Positions 46,643 to 57,726 of a stretch of 64,000 bases of DNA are shown here, piece after piece. The stretch is from Brachionus koreanus (Eukaryota > Rotifera > Eurotatoria > Ploima > Brachionidae). Within the stretch, counting starts at the first letter, position 1. Every line of letters starts with the position of its first letter. A program made the position numbers and the translations under genes. The notes below the pieces were generated by a model, which worked only from the letters and a program-made list of their open reading frames with translations, had not been told where the DNA came from and made no database searches. The stretch is from the NCBI GenBank assembly GCA_016987375.1, contig PJRA01000216.1:1117195-1181194 (forward strand), written 5' to 3'.

Positions 46643-49600
46643 CTATTTGCTTTTAATTACAACACATGAAAGAAATAAATCTTGATTTTCAGTCCATAAT
46701 TTTAGCATTATTTTGTCCATGTATTCTCTTAAGCGAATATTAGCTTGCTTTTCCTCGTTCAATTTTGCCAAAAGCTAAATTTAATGAAAATAAATTTGAA
46801 CTTAAGCATTATTTCAAATTTAAAATCTTACGTCGTCTTTTGACGATGTTTCCATTTCGGCAGCCAACGAAGATCCTGATGTTACTCCATAAGTTGATGA
46901 AATGGTTGGTTCATCATCGAATAAATGATTTATTTTTGTGTTAACTGATCCAACATCAATATTTTGAGATGATAATTTTTCATCTTGGATATTTTGTACA
47001 GGCTGTATTGCTTCATTAATAATGGTCGATGTAAGTGTATTTTTTAAATTTTCATTTTCATCTTTCACAATTTCTAAATTTTGCTCAAGAGAATCTATTT
47101 TCTAAAATATTAATTTTAATTAGTTATATTTAGACTTAATTTCTTCAAATTTACTTGACAGTATTCATTGAGCTGCCTGCTCATTTCATCTGTTAATAAA
47201 TCTTTATCGGATTCTAATTTTTGATTTTCACTTACAATTCTCCTAAAATTATCACTCAATTTCTGAAAGTCTTCTTCACACTTTTCATTTTTCTATTTCA
47301 AATAAAATTAATAAGTTTTATTAAATTGTTTGAGAGTAAGATATTACTTTTAAAATTTCATTAAGTTCTTGAGAAATTCTAGAATTCTCTGCTCGATGTG
47401 AATCTAATTGTTTTTCCAAATATTCATTTCTATTTTTTAGAATAGAATTAAAAAATATGTACATAAAAAACAATAATTTAAATAAATTTGAATTTTTTTT
47501 TAAGCCACAAGTGTAAAAAAAAATTACTACTTTGTAACTTTAAAGTAATTATTAATTTATTTAAAGAAATTTATTATTAAATAAAACAAAAACTTATAGT
47601 TTAAATAATTTCTGGGTTTTTACTTTACAAGGTTTTATTAATTTACCAAAAATAATTTAGTTTGTCTTTGATTCAAGTTATTTAACTTATGCAAAAGCGA
47701 ATAGTCCAGGTTGGCCAGAAATGAACTTACAAATTATATTTTTTAAAATTTAAATAAAAAATTTTATAGATTATGAATATTCTTTATAAATCAATGATTT
47801 TATCCAACTATTCAAAGTCATGTCTTGTACTTTTTTAATTTTTTCCAACAAGCCAAGGTCTTTACTTTTAACTCTACTTTTTACTGACTTGCTGAGACAT
47901 TTTTCCTTACTTTTGTACAAATCTGTTTTTTAATATTATTTACTTTGAATGTTAATCAAAAATGATATTCATTATATTTTTAGCACTCCTCTTATAAATT
48001 GTATATTAAGACATATTTAATTTTCAATCTTCAGAACAAAAGTCATTAGTAATCAAGCTGAGAACTAATCTCTTTCCATTCGGATAAGTCCGAATAAAGA
48101 GCTTAATTTATTTGAAAAAGAAGATATTTTTTTAGATCATTTTTGAATAACAAAAATATCCTTAAATTTATATATTTTTATATAAATTTATTTTTTTATT
48201 TACGAGTATGTCTATAATTGTATTTTTCTTAATCTTAACTGTAGCGGTTTTTTACTGATTTGATAATGATTGATAATGTTTATGATCTTCAAGCTTACAG
48301 ACAAGATGAAAAATTTGACAAGACAATTTAAAAGCCAAAAAATTAAAAAATGATTTAATAAAAAATTAATTAACTCCCATTGAATTAATTAAAAGATAAT
48401 TCATTTTTTTTTCTAAATTTTTTCTATACTTATTTTAAAAAACAAAACTAACCTTTTTGAAATTATTTCTTTCTCATCGTTCCATGAGCAAATGTTAGTT
48501 TTAATTTCTTCCTTTAATTTCGAATTTTCTATTTTTAGCTGATTAATTGTTTGCTCCAACGCATGATTTAACTCGTTTACTTTTTCTAACTCTGTATATC
48601 TAAAATTTTGGATTTAATCAAAATTTTTAAAATTGTTTAGCAAAAAATGCTAACTTTGTTTCTATTAATTCATAATCACATTTTATACGATCAATTTGAT
48701 TGTAAAGCTCTCTGTTTTCATTTGAAAGATAATTAACTTGTTGGGTCAATTCACTTATCTAAAATGAACCTTCATAAATTTTGCCACAATAAAAATTCAA
48801 GTCAAATACCTTGTTTTCACTTATTTTTAAATGTTCTTCATAATTTTCTATTGCATCATCAGTGATTGCAATGCTGAGCCGTGGATTATCGTCAATTATA
48901 TCCGGAATTTGCTGACGATGTGGAAGGCTTTGAAATGACCGATCCCTCAGCATTTTTTTTCTTATAAAAAAATCTATTACATTCGAAACTATTGAAATAA
49001 TAAATACTTAGACAAAGATTGATCGTAAAAACTTGATGTGGATTGAGAGTAGGGCAAATCGTTTGAATTGCTATTGTTCATATTATCAAGACTAAAAAAT
49101 ATGTTGTCTAAATCATTTTTTGGCATATTTAATCTTAAATTATTTAAAAATAGTGAAGCAAAAAATTAATTTTTTTAATAAAGTATTTTTACGATGATTC
49201 AATGTCGTATTCTCCGTAAGTATTGTTAGAAAAAGGCGATGACACCAATGACTAAATATAAATTATTTCTTAGCAATTAAATAGAAAAAATATTTTGATA
49301 TAATAAATGAAATTTAAAAAAAAAATTTTTATTTTTATTGTTTAATCTCACCGTGTTTTTCTCTAAGTTGGGGCTTTGACTATCGTAAATGTCGTCAATT
49401 AAATCATCTTTAATCGATTTTAGATCTTTTAAATTTATTTAAATAAAATCATTACTATCTTTGGGTGTTTCAACCGGTTCATTGATGCTGGTTATTTTAG
49501 CAATTGCGTTCTTGAGTTGATCATAAGATAAAAAACCTAAATCAAATGGATCCAACTCATTTATAACACTTTTTATATCCTAAAAATAAGAAAATAAAAT

Positions 49601-50075
49601 ATTTTGCTACTTTTATTTTATAAATTAGTGTAAATATTTTTAAATAGTCAATTAAAGCATAAAAAGAGAATCTGGCATTTTTTAACAGCTGCAATAGTTA
49701 ATTATAAAAATTAATAAAAGCTCAACCAATGCTTGAGAAATAAACTCTAAGAAATTGATCTGGTCTACTAAAAATTCACATTTTCGATGTCGACTGAAAT
49801 AAATTAGTTTCGTGCAAAAACTAAAGCTTTTTTATTTCTATTCTATTCAAATTGGTAACTAAGATATGTTATTCATTTTATTTAGTAAAATAAAATATAT
49901 TTACAAATTGCTCCGAGTTGAGGTCTCTTATTAATTCTTCAGTTTTTGCAATAAAATCTTCTGTTTTGATTGTTCCTGTTCCGTTTGGATCATACAGTTT
50001 GAATAAATATTCATAGTTGGTTTCGTGAGAGTCTTTATTGTTACTCGTTTTAATTTCATTTTCATCAAAGTTCAT
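46643..50075 (-). CDS. RAB11FIP4: Rab11 effector, RAB11FIP3/4 (Nuf) class
   Basis: Class II Rab11-FIPs link Rab11 vesicles to motors and cytokinesis. Twelve exons: 50075-49905, 49579-49456, 49425-49352, 49251-49193, 49133-49008, 48960-48810, 48758-48655, 48599-48453, 47429-47348, 47292-47155, 47101-46832, 46774-46643; 525 aa, all phases agree. Near the N-terminus is an EF-hand (YDPNGTGTIKTED, residues 28-40) and a second, weaker one (ELDPFDLGFLSYDQL). The middle is a Ser/Asp-rich linker, followed by a long coiled coil from about residue 240. The C-terminus (EKQANIRLREYMDKIMLKLW) matches the Rab11/Arf6-binding domain with its RLRxYMDKI core. Intron 8 is 1023 bp. Orthology to FIP3 or FIP4 singly is not implied. 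Confidence 0.85.
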
Positions 50076-51072
50076 TTTTGAAACTAACAAAATTTAAAAT
50101 TTATAATTTTTCAAAGATTTAAAATTGCGCTCGAAACAGAATAAAATCAAATTAACTAACTAAATAAGGTCATGTGATTTGTTCTAAGATAGTTTCATTT
50201 TATGTTTTACAACATTGTGAGCATTTGAAATTAAACTTTTTCTTTTCAAGATATTTAGTAATTAGCTAAAGCTTGTTTGAATGCTAATTAAAATGAAAAA
50301 AAGGTCGATTGGTTTTCAGTATTTATTTGCCATGAAAAAAACATGCTGAGTTAGAAAAAATTAAATAAAAAAGACTATTACTCGTAAATTTGATGATCGG
50401 TTAACAAACATAAAATTTAACTTTTCTCGTAAGAGATAATAAAATGATACTTGACTTTGGATCTAGAGGCTTCTACTTGTCTTATAAAATATGACACTTT
50501 TGCATAAATCAAGGCTATATAGCTAAATAATAAATATCTTTAAGCACGTCATTAACTTTTTTCCATTTAATTTTGAGTTTAATCCAAACAATTTTTCTCT
50601 GAAATTAAAAAAATAATTACTATGGATTTATAATAAGCCATATTAATATTAGTTCTGAGTTTAAGTATCATTGTTTTTCTTTCAAATTCTTACTTTTGGT
50701 TTAAGTAGAATTTTTTCATTTAAAATAAAATTTACTTCTCCAAAATTTAAATTATCACTGATAATTAGACATATTGATTTATTGATTTATCAATGTTCTA
50801 GTTAGTTTTGTTTGAATTCGATAAATAAAATCTTTGTTTTACCTTATTCCTCATGGCTATTTGATATAAAAATATAAGTTTTTAAAAAGAGTTTTTTTGT
50901 GGCTATATTTTTGTAATAAAAAACGATCATTAAATTTCAATATTTTTTAGGACTTATCTTAATTTTTAATCTTTTCTTTGATCTTTTCTAATAATAAAAA
51001 ACAATTTAAAAATAAATTTAGTTTTATAAGTTTTATTTAAGAAAATAAAATGGATCTGTTTCAAAAAAAAAT
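50076..51072. other. Intergenic DNA between RAB11FIP and metaxin
   Basis: About 1 kb of A/T-rich DNA containing the RAB11FIP promoter and the metaxin 3' end. No gene seen. Confidence 0.5.
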
Positions 51073-52434
51073 TTAATTTTTTTCAACATATTCAACATCA
51101 GTTTTAATTATATCAATTCGAATGAATCCGATGGCGAATGCATAAACAACCATAGCAGATAGGGCAACACTCAATGCTACTAGTTGCGATTTTCTTTTTT
51201 CCCATTCTTCAATTTCTGTTAATTTTGAAGTAGTGCTAGACGAAGTTTGTTTGAACCAGGATTTTACGGAAAAAAAATTCAGCCAACTCAAAAATTTCAT
51301 TCGACTAGCAAGCTCTTTCACTCTTTTGCTTTCTATTTCTGGCAAAGCTTGAAAAAATTTGTTCAGTTTGTTCATCATTAATTTTACCTTCTTTATCTAT
51401 TGGAAATTGCTCTCTTTGTATCCGTGTTATCAGTGAGCATAAGTTAGAAGAAGCCAGTAGATGGCTTTTTAAAGCTGAATTAATAAAAGGTGCTTTATAC
51501 AAAACGCTCAAATAGCCAAACAAGTAAGCGTCCAATAATGAAGGCCTTTTAAAAATCTTAAGATTTCTTTTGTTTTATTCCAAAAAATATACTTGTTTTC
51601 AAACATGAATAAATTCTCTCCGAGCTTTGTGGAAATAATATTCAAGCATTCTTTGCTTTCATACAAGATCTTTTTAAAAATAAAATATTTTAATAAGTTT
51701 CCAAAAAAATCTCATATATCTCCGGATTACATGCTGATTTATTGATTCAAATTGAACATGACTACTTCTATAACCGCTCATGATTACATTTTTTGCATTA
51801 TCAGCTATTGATTTTAGTTTTATTAAACTAAACGGAAACCATAAATGTTTTCCATAAGCTTTACGTATTACGCTATAAGTGTTTTCATTGTCTAGCCAGC
51901 ATAAAGCATTCTAAAAATTAAAAATAAATTATTTCCCTTTTTTCTTTACCATAAAATTCTTACAAAAGCTGGAATAAATTTTTGCTTGAATAGACACAGG
52001 ATAGCCAACATGTCAGGATAATTTTTGTCCGATAGTAAAAATTCATCATTTTTCTAAAAAAAATTGAAAAAATATCCAAAATTTAGAAAACTGTTTACAT
52101 TTTGCTTAATGAAATCAATAATTTCATCAATACCACTGTAGACTTCATTTTTGAATGTTAATCTTGGAAGTGAATCTATTTTAGAATCAAAAATTAAAAT
52201 TTTTTTTTGTTTGTTTAATTTTATTGCTTTTTAATAAGTCCCAATGTTTTTCAACTACTTGAACAGTGTGCTCAATTTGAGAATATTTAAGATAACACTT
52301 GAAAATTTTGAAATTAAAACAAAATATAACAAAAAAAGCAAATAAATATTTACCAAAGCAGTGAGACACTCTGGGTCCAAACTAGGTAGATCCCATTCAC
52401 CGGGCCATACATATAGAACAACGGCTTCAGACAT
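51073..52434 (-). CDS. MTX1: Metaxin-1/3, mitochondrial outer-membrane import protein
   Basis: Metaxins are GST-like outer-membrane proteins of the SAM/MIB machinery that inserts beta-barrel proteins. Eight exons: 52434-52354, 52297-52228, 52175-52099, 52053-51964, 51910-51731, 51669-51593, 51545-51388, 51347-51073; 335 aa. Blocks: VLYVWPGEWDLPSLDPECLT, YLKYSQIEHTVQVVEKHWDL, NSLPRLTFKNEVYSG, ESKECLNIISTKLGEN, SLLDAYLFGYLSVLYKAP. A C-terminal transmembrane helix (LVALSVALSAMVVYAFAIGF) fits metaxin-1/3. Intron 2 must use a GC donor (A/GCAATA) to keep frame and spacing to human (W-x6-LPxL), and intron 7 is only 40 bp. Confidence 0.9.
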
Positions 52435-52789
52435 TATTTTTATGTATTCGACTCAATTAAGGCTCATTAAGACAATTAGATCTAAAATTTGAACCAGACT
52501 TTAAAATTTTAGTCATTTTTGAGATTTTTTTAAGTAGTTTGCTTTGAAACACATTTAATCTAGTTTTTATAAAATTTGTTTTTTATAAAAATATTTAGAG
52601 CAAAAATGTCTAGTACGTTTAATTAAAAAAAAATATTTTGTGAAATTATTTTGATTAGTTTTTCAGCCCTTTATTTATGAAATAAAAAAAAAAGAACTTT
52701 TTTTTTTATTGTTGCTAAGTACACAAAATCAAATCCGAATATCAAATCGGATATTAAATTAGAAAAAAAAGAAGAAAAATTGCTATAAA

Positions 52790-53938
52790 TTATTTTATTA
52801 ATCTTCCAATTACTTGTACAATTGATTTTCGAACAAGAGATCTTTTATTGAGGTTCATATTAGCTACATTTTTAAGTTGCTCATTAAGCATCTTAATGAA
52901 ATCTTTTTTATCAGCTAAACAATCTTTTAAAAAATTCGAATAATCCGAACCTAATTTTTTAAGTTTTGATTTAACAAAGCGTTTAAATTTTGATTTTATT
53001 TCATCTATTTGATCTAGTGATGTAACAAAAAATATAATTTTTTTAAATAAAATATTTCTTTTTTTCGATTGAGGTTGCTTTTTTTTCTTTATTTTAGTTG
53101 AATTTGATTTTTTCTCAATTGCGTCACGATCGATTACTTCACCGACATCTATTTCATTTGATGAAAAACTCAAAGCTGTATTATTTTCAAAATCCATCAT
53201 AAATTTTTCAAGAATTTCATTTTGTGACCTAGTCTGTTCTTCCTTTATGACGAAAGGGAATTCCTCTATGTTAAATAATTCATTCCATTTTACACCTGTC
53301 GATTTAATAAAACAAATATTTTCTCTTAGATTATTATACAAAAAATTTGTATTGACTTGATATTTTTTTACTAAACAATAAATTCTGGCTGTGTTACTCA
53401 AATAAAGTAGATTATTAGACAAAAATATACCATTTTTAATATTTTTAATAATATATAAATAAATTTTGTTTCGAATTATAAAAATAGTATGATCAAAAAT
53501 TTTGATTATTGAATATAGTCTTGTTAATAGATATTCAAAAACTTCTCTTGATGGCAGTGAAATTTTTGGCTTTATTTTTTGCGAATTTTCTAATGACCGA
53601 CTCATGATGTTAATGCTATCGATTAAATTATTAAATTTTAAATCAACATAATCATTTAATAAGCGCTTTAATTTTTTCATGTACTGGAGTGATTTTTCTT
53701 TGCGCAAAGAATTCCAATTTTTAAAAATTAATTTTTCTAAAATTTGCTTTTCGGATAAAAAATAATTTTCTCCCTTTTCTAATAAATATCTCAATTTTTC
53801 CAAATGATTTTTGAACAGTACACTAAAATTTGTTGATTGAAAAATATCATTAAACTCTTTTTGAGTATAATCCAATGTGACGAACGGGGGAGGATCGATT
53901 TTTTTTAAATTCCAAAAATACGTATCATCAACTGCCAT
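52790..53938 (-). CDS. Probable NEPRO-like nucleolar protein
   Basis: An intronless 382-aa protein starting MAVDDTYFWNLKKIDPPPF. The central part resembles the N-terminal domain of nucleolus and neural progenitor protein (NEPRO): a helical, Lys-rich region (NSLRKEKSLQYMKKLKRLL), then LPSREVFEYLLTRLYSIIKI, then a hydrophobic stretch ending LYLSNTARIYCLVKK. The C-terminal half has a very basic segment (KIKKKKQPQSKKRN), as in nucleolar proteins. There is no signal peptide or other domain. Assignment rests on remembered family motifs and is moderate; an orphan basic protein is the alternative. It lies between metaxin and SNRNP35, same strand. Confidence 0.6.
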   Translation of the reverse strand: MAVDDTYFWNLKKIDPPPFVTLDYTQKEFNDIFQSTNFSVLFKNHLEKLRYLLEKGENYFLSEKQILEKLIFKNWNSLRKEKSLQYMKKLKRLLNDYVDLKFNNLIDSINIMSRSLENSQKIKPKISLPSREVFEYLLTRLYSIIKIFDHTIFIIRNKIYLYIIKNIKNGIFLSNNLLYLSNTARIYCLVKKYQVNTNFLYNNLRENICFIKSTGVKWNELFNIEEFPFVIKEEQTRSQNEILEKFMMDFENNTALSFSSNEIDVGEVIDRDAIEKKSNSTKIKKKKQPQSKKRNILFKKIIFFVTSLDQIDEIKSKFKRFVKSKLKKLGSDYSNFLKDCLADKKDFIKMLNEQLKNVANMNLNKRSLVRKSIVQVIGRLIK

Positions 53939-54113
53939 TTTTTTTTTAAATCTATATTAAAAAAAGTTATTTTGTTAAATTTTTAATTTAAAAATGTCAA
54001 AAAATAGTTTTTGTTTTGTTTTATATTGATGAAAAATATGATTGATCAAAAAAGTTTAAGTTAAAAAAGCAATCTTAGTTTTTACTTTAGATTGATAAGT
54101 AGTTAAGTTTTTA

Positions 54114-54752
54114 CTATTGTGATGCTTTTTTTAATTGATTAAGCTTTGTTTTGAAAATTCTGGCAAATGGTTTATAGCGGCCCCCGAATCTTAATTGACC
54201 ACTTTCCTTAAATCCACCCAGTCCACCACCTAGCCTTCTTGGTCTCCATCCTCTAAGCTTTCTCTCTAATTCATATTCAATAATTAATTGTCTACCATCA
54301 ATAGTAGTTTTAGAACTTTCGTGATATGCTTTACTCATATCACTTTTATGCTTAAATTCAATAAATGCATATCCACGGGAAAAACCCGTTACAATATCTC
54401 GGACTAGTCTTATTTTTTTGATTTTTCCGAATTTAGAAAAATACTTTTTAAGAGTGTCTTCTTGTGTGCTAAAATTTAAGCCACCAACAAACAGAGTTCG
54501 GGTCAAATCAGTCGTAACTGCTTTATTTGGAAAGTATCTTGAGTTAATTGCTCGAACTATTCCATGATCATGAGGTTTTTCATCAGTTCCATCTATGCTT
54601 CCACATAAAATAGGATCATAAAATCCATAATCTCTGGTATATTCATAATTCTTATCTATAGAAACTTGTCTTCGTTTTAAATGTTCTTCTAGTGAGAAAA
54701 TATTGCTATTTTTTGTTCCATTTAGACTTTCACTATCTTTTTCGACACTCAT
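54114..54752 (-). CDS. SNRNP35: U11/U12 snRNP 35 kDa protein SNRNP35
   Basis: SNRNP35 is the U1-70K-like subunit of the U11/U12 di-snRNP of the minor spliceosome. Single exon, 212 aa. Match to human is strong: DPILCGSIDGTDEKPHD, SRYFPNKAVTTDLTRTLFV, one RRM with RNP2 LFVGGL (87-92) and RNP1 RGYAFIEF (126-133), RLVRDIVTGFS, EYELERKLRGWRPRRLGGGL, and KESGQLRFGGR. It has about 40 extra N-terminal residues and lacks the Arg/Asp/Glu-rich tail of vertebrates, as shorter invertebrate versions do. The RRM plus the PRRLGGGLGG block separates it from U1-70K. Confidence 0.93.
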   Translation of the reverse strand: MSVEKDSESLNGTKNSNIFSLEEHLKRRQVSIDKNYEYTRDYGFYDPILCGSIDGTDEKPHDHGIVRAINSRYFPNKAVTTDLTRTLFVGGLNFSTQEDTLKKYFSKFGKIKKIRLVRDIVTGFSRGYAFIEFKHKSDMSKAYHESSKTTIDGRQLIIEYELERKLRGWRPRRLGGGLGGFKESGQLRFGGRYKPFARIFKTKLNQLKKASQ

Positions 54753-55690
54753 TTTGTCTATTAATTTTTAAATGAAAAATTTCAAACAAATCGAAAATTA
54801 TTTTCTAGTGAATATATAAAAATTATATTTATCATACGACACAAAAATTGACTTGATCATATATGTCAAATTTTTATTTAAAAACTCCGCAGAATTATTT
54901 GGAAATTTTTCAAATAAAATTATTTCACAGTTAGTGGGAATAAAATTTTGTAATTTGAATTGCAGATAAAATTGTTTTCGATTAAATTTTTCCAATTAGA
55001 AAAGAGAAAAAATTTAGCTTAAATGCTATCTAATTTTTTTTTGGAATTTCATTCAATTATTAATTAGTAATTAATATTTATTTATTTCAGTTAACGCCTA
55101 GAAGGCGATGTAAAAAAAAAGAATGTAGTGTATAAGACAAAGTTTAAATGTTATCCAAAAAACTAAAAAAATAAAAATAATTTGAATGCTAATTTTTCCT
55201 TTCTTTTTTAATTTTACTAATTATTTTTCATTTTATTGTTTTTTTTTAATAAAATCCACATATATATAATATTCTTAGTATATTCTAATTTTTTCAATTG
55301 ATTTATGCATTTGTAAACTTTCTAAATTATTATTAAATTTAAATATTTAAAGATAAAATTATTGAAATTTCATGAATATTGTAAAAAAAACAGAGAACTT
55401 TTTTAATTTACTATCAATTAAAATTTTAATTTTTAGAAAAAATTCAACTTGAGATAAAATTAGATCAATTTTTTATAAAATATCTTAATTATTTATTTAA
55501 AAGCACTTTTGCTAATTTTAGACCCCACATATTAAAACCAAGACTTGAATTAACTATATGCTATACTCGATGATTTAATGTTTTTTGGAATATTATTTAA
55601 AAGCCCAGTCCTTAAAAAAAATTATCATGAATAGTAATTAAACTGACTGGCCTGAGACACTGTCAAATGCTGAACTATAAAAAAGAACAA
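54753..55690. other. Intergenic A/T DNA upstream of SNRNP35
   Basis: No gene recognised. A small hairpin-like CGCC-TAGAA-GGCG occurs near 55096-55108. Confidence 0.45.
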
Positions 55691-55970
55691 ATTCAGAGTC
55701 ATTAAGTCGATGCAATCAATGGTTTCAAATCAATGGAACAAAAGATTGCAATGGCTTGGGCATGTACTTAAAATGAAAGAAAAAAGAATAGCAAAAAAGG
55801 CCCTTCAATGGACACCACAATAGCGACGTAAGGTAGGAAGACCAGCAGTAACATGGAGGTCAACAATCATGAAAGGGCTCACTGAAATGGGAATGGCATT
55901 GGGAGAAGCAAGTGTGAAGGTGAAAGATCGACTTAAAGGAAAATCAAAAGTAATGAGCCTCTTGGCCTAA
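55690..55970 (+). mobile_element. LINE ORF2 C-terminal remnant, second type
   Basis: The plus strand reads KRLQWLGHVLKMKEKRIAKK, ALQWTPQ, a stop, RRKVGRPAVTWRSTIMKGLT, EMGMALGEASVKVKDR. This is the familiar tail of many LINE ORF2 proteins (RRWRWLGHVLRM...W.P.GKRRxGRPxxTWRR...EL..MG...EA...A.DR). Only one in-frame stop interrupts it, so it is younger than the LINE scraps at 6 and 46 kb and of a different clade. Upstream parts have decayed. Confidence 0.8.
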
Positions 55971-56968
55971 TATGCGGGTTTAATTCTAAGAAAACATAGA
56001 TTTTTATTTCAAATTCGATATCTTAGCTATGAAAATGTTTATTCGTATTTACCAAAGTTTAAGACAGCAAGGAAATGAAACTTATATTTTAGTGATTTTT
56101 AGTGAAACAATTGATTATACAGTTCAAATTCACATTGAAACATGACTATTGCTAAAAAATGTATTTAATAATAAGATTTCATAAAGTTCAATTATTCTGC
56201 AAATTTAAAGGATTCAAAACTTTATGTAATTGAACGTGATGTAATTTTTCACATAATTTAAATATAATTAACAAAATTTGACAGTTAATTGCATTAGCTG
56301 AATTAAATTTTTTTTCGTTTCTATTATAGAAAATTTTACAAAACCGATTTGTTTTTTTTTTTGTGTAAAATTGTTTTTTTTTATTTATTTATTTATTTAT
56401 AAAAAATTTAAATTAAAATTTTTTGATCCATAAAAGAATTAAAATTTTTCTTAACTTAGCTTTTAGAAAATTTTTGTCTTTTATTTAATATCTAGTTTTT
56501 TAATAGCTTAATTTTTAAATTAATTGTTGTGGTTAAATCAAATGTTAATTAAATACTGCAATGTAAAAATTGGGCATTTAAAAGCAATTTTATAAACTTA
56601 GAAAGAAAAAAATGCTAAACTGCAGTTTCATTCTAGTTCAAGTAAAACTTAACTTTTGGTCCAAATTAGAGATATGAATTAAAAAATGAGGACAAAGAAA
56701 AAGTGCATAAATATTTGTTAATTTTATATCCATATAGAGACATAATCTCAGCCATATTTAAAAAACTTATGCATCCAACGACATATTAGTTAGAACAATT
56801 TTAATAGACTTAAAAATAAAATAATCATAATTTATTCTCATAGAAACGTTTAGCACACAAGTACTAACATAAAAATCGTTTTTCAAAATACACCAATTTT
56901 CATCTTCTTTATAAATTTATATTTTCTAGATTAGTATATTCTCGCTAAAGAAGAATAAAAGTTGAAAA
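55971..56968. other. Intergenic A/T DNA upstream of eL42
   Basis: No gene seen; holds the eL42 promoter near its right end. (TTTA)n-like run near 56382-56400. Confidence 0.45.
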
Positions 56969-57459
56969 ATGGTAAGTCATTGCATATTTTAGTGATTTAA
57001 ATAAATAAGTCGTAAATTGACGTTCTATTTAAATCCGTTTTAATCACCAGTATTTATAATGCAACTAATCAATTTTTCGATCAGGTCAACATACCAAAGA
57101 CTAGACGTACATTTTGCAAGGATAGAGATTGCCGTAAACACACCTTGCACAAAGTAACCCAATACAAAACCGGTAAAGCGTCTCTTTTTGCCCAGGGTAA
57201 GAGAAGATACGACAGAAAACAAAAGGGTTTTGGTGGTCAGACAAAGCCTATTTTCAAAAAGAAAGCCAAGACCACTAAAAAGATTGTGCTCAGAATGGAA
57301 TGTACCGTTTGCAAGGCCAAAAAACAAATTCCTCTAAAACGATGCAAACACTTCGAATTGGGTGGTGAAACCAAAAAGAAGGTAATTTTATCCCAATTGT
57401 ACTTAATTGTAATTAATTTTTTTCACTTTCACCAGGGTGATGTCCTACAATTCAAATAA
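56969..57459 (+). CDS. RPL36A: Large-subunit ribosomal protein eL42 (RPL36A/L44)
   Basis: eL42 is a zinc-binding protein of the cytosolic 60S subunit near the E site. Exon 1 is only the ATG (56969-56971), followed at once by GTAAGT; exon 2 is 57085-57381 and exon 3 is 57436-57459; 107 aa against 106 in human. Blocks: [60 protein letters not shown], and [20 protein letters not shown] with the zinc-binding CxxC and later Cys. The C-terminus reads GDVLQFK. An intron directly after the start codon (M/V) is a known feature of ribosomal protein genes. The minus-strand ORF over exon 2 is a mirror. Confidence 0.97.
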
Positions 57460-57726
57460 ATATGTTCGTATTTTTTTAATCGAAAATGTTTGTTACGTAT
57501 TGGCTTTGAACATCTTCGCAATTTTATATATCACAATACTAACTTAACATTTTGATTAAAAAATTCGTCTAAATAAATAAAAAAAAATAATCAAATTTCA
57601 TCTTTTTTATTTAATTTTTTTTCAGATTTTTAATAGACTTTTAAGTCTAAAGTCGGCGTTATGTCCGACAGTGTCATCTAGTGTGTCCTCTATAAACTTA
57701 ATTGTGATTTTAGATTAAAAATAAAA

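Noticed and set aside
57040..57327. Minus-strand 95-aa ORF
   Set aside because: Mirror of eL42 exon 2.
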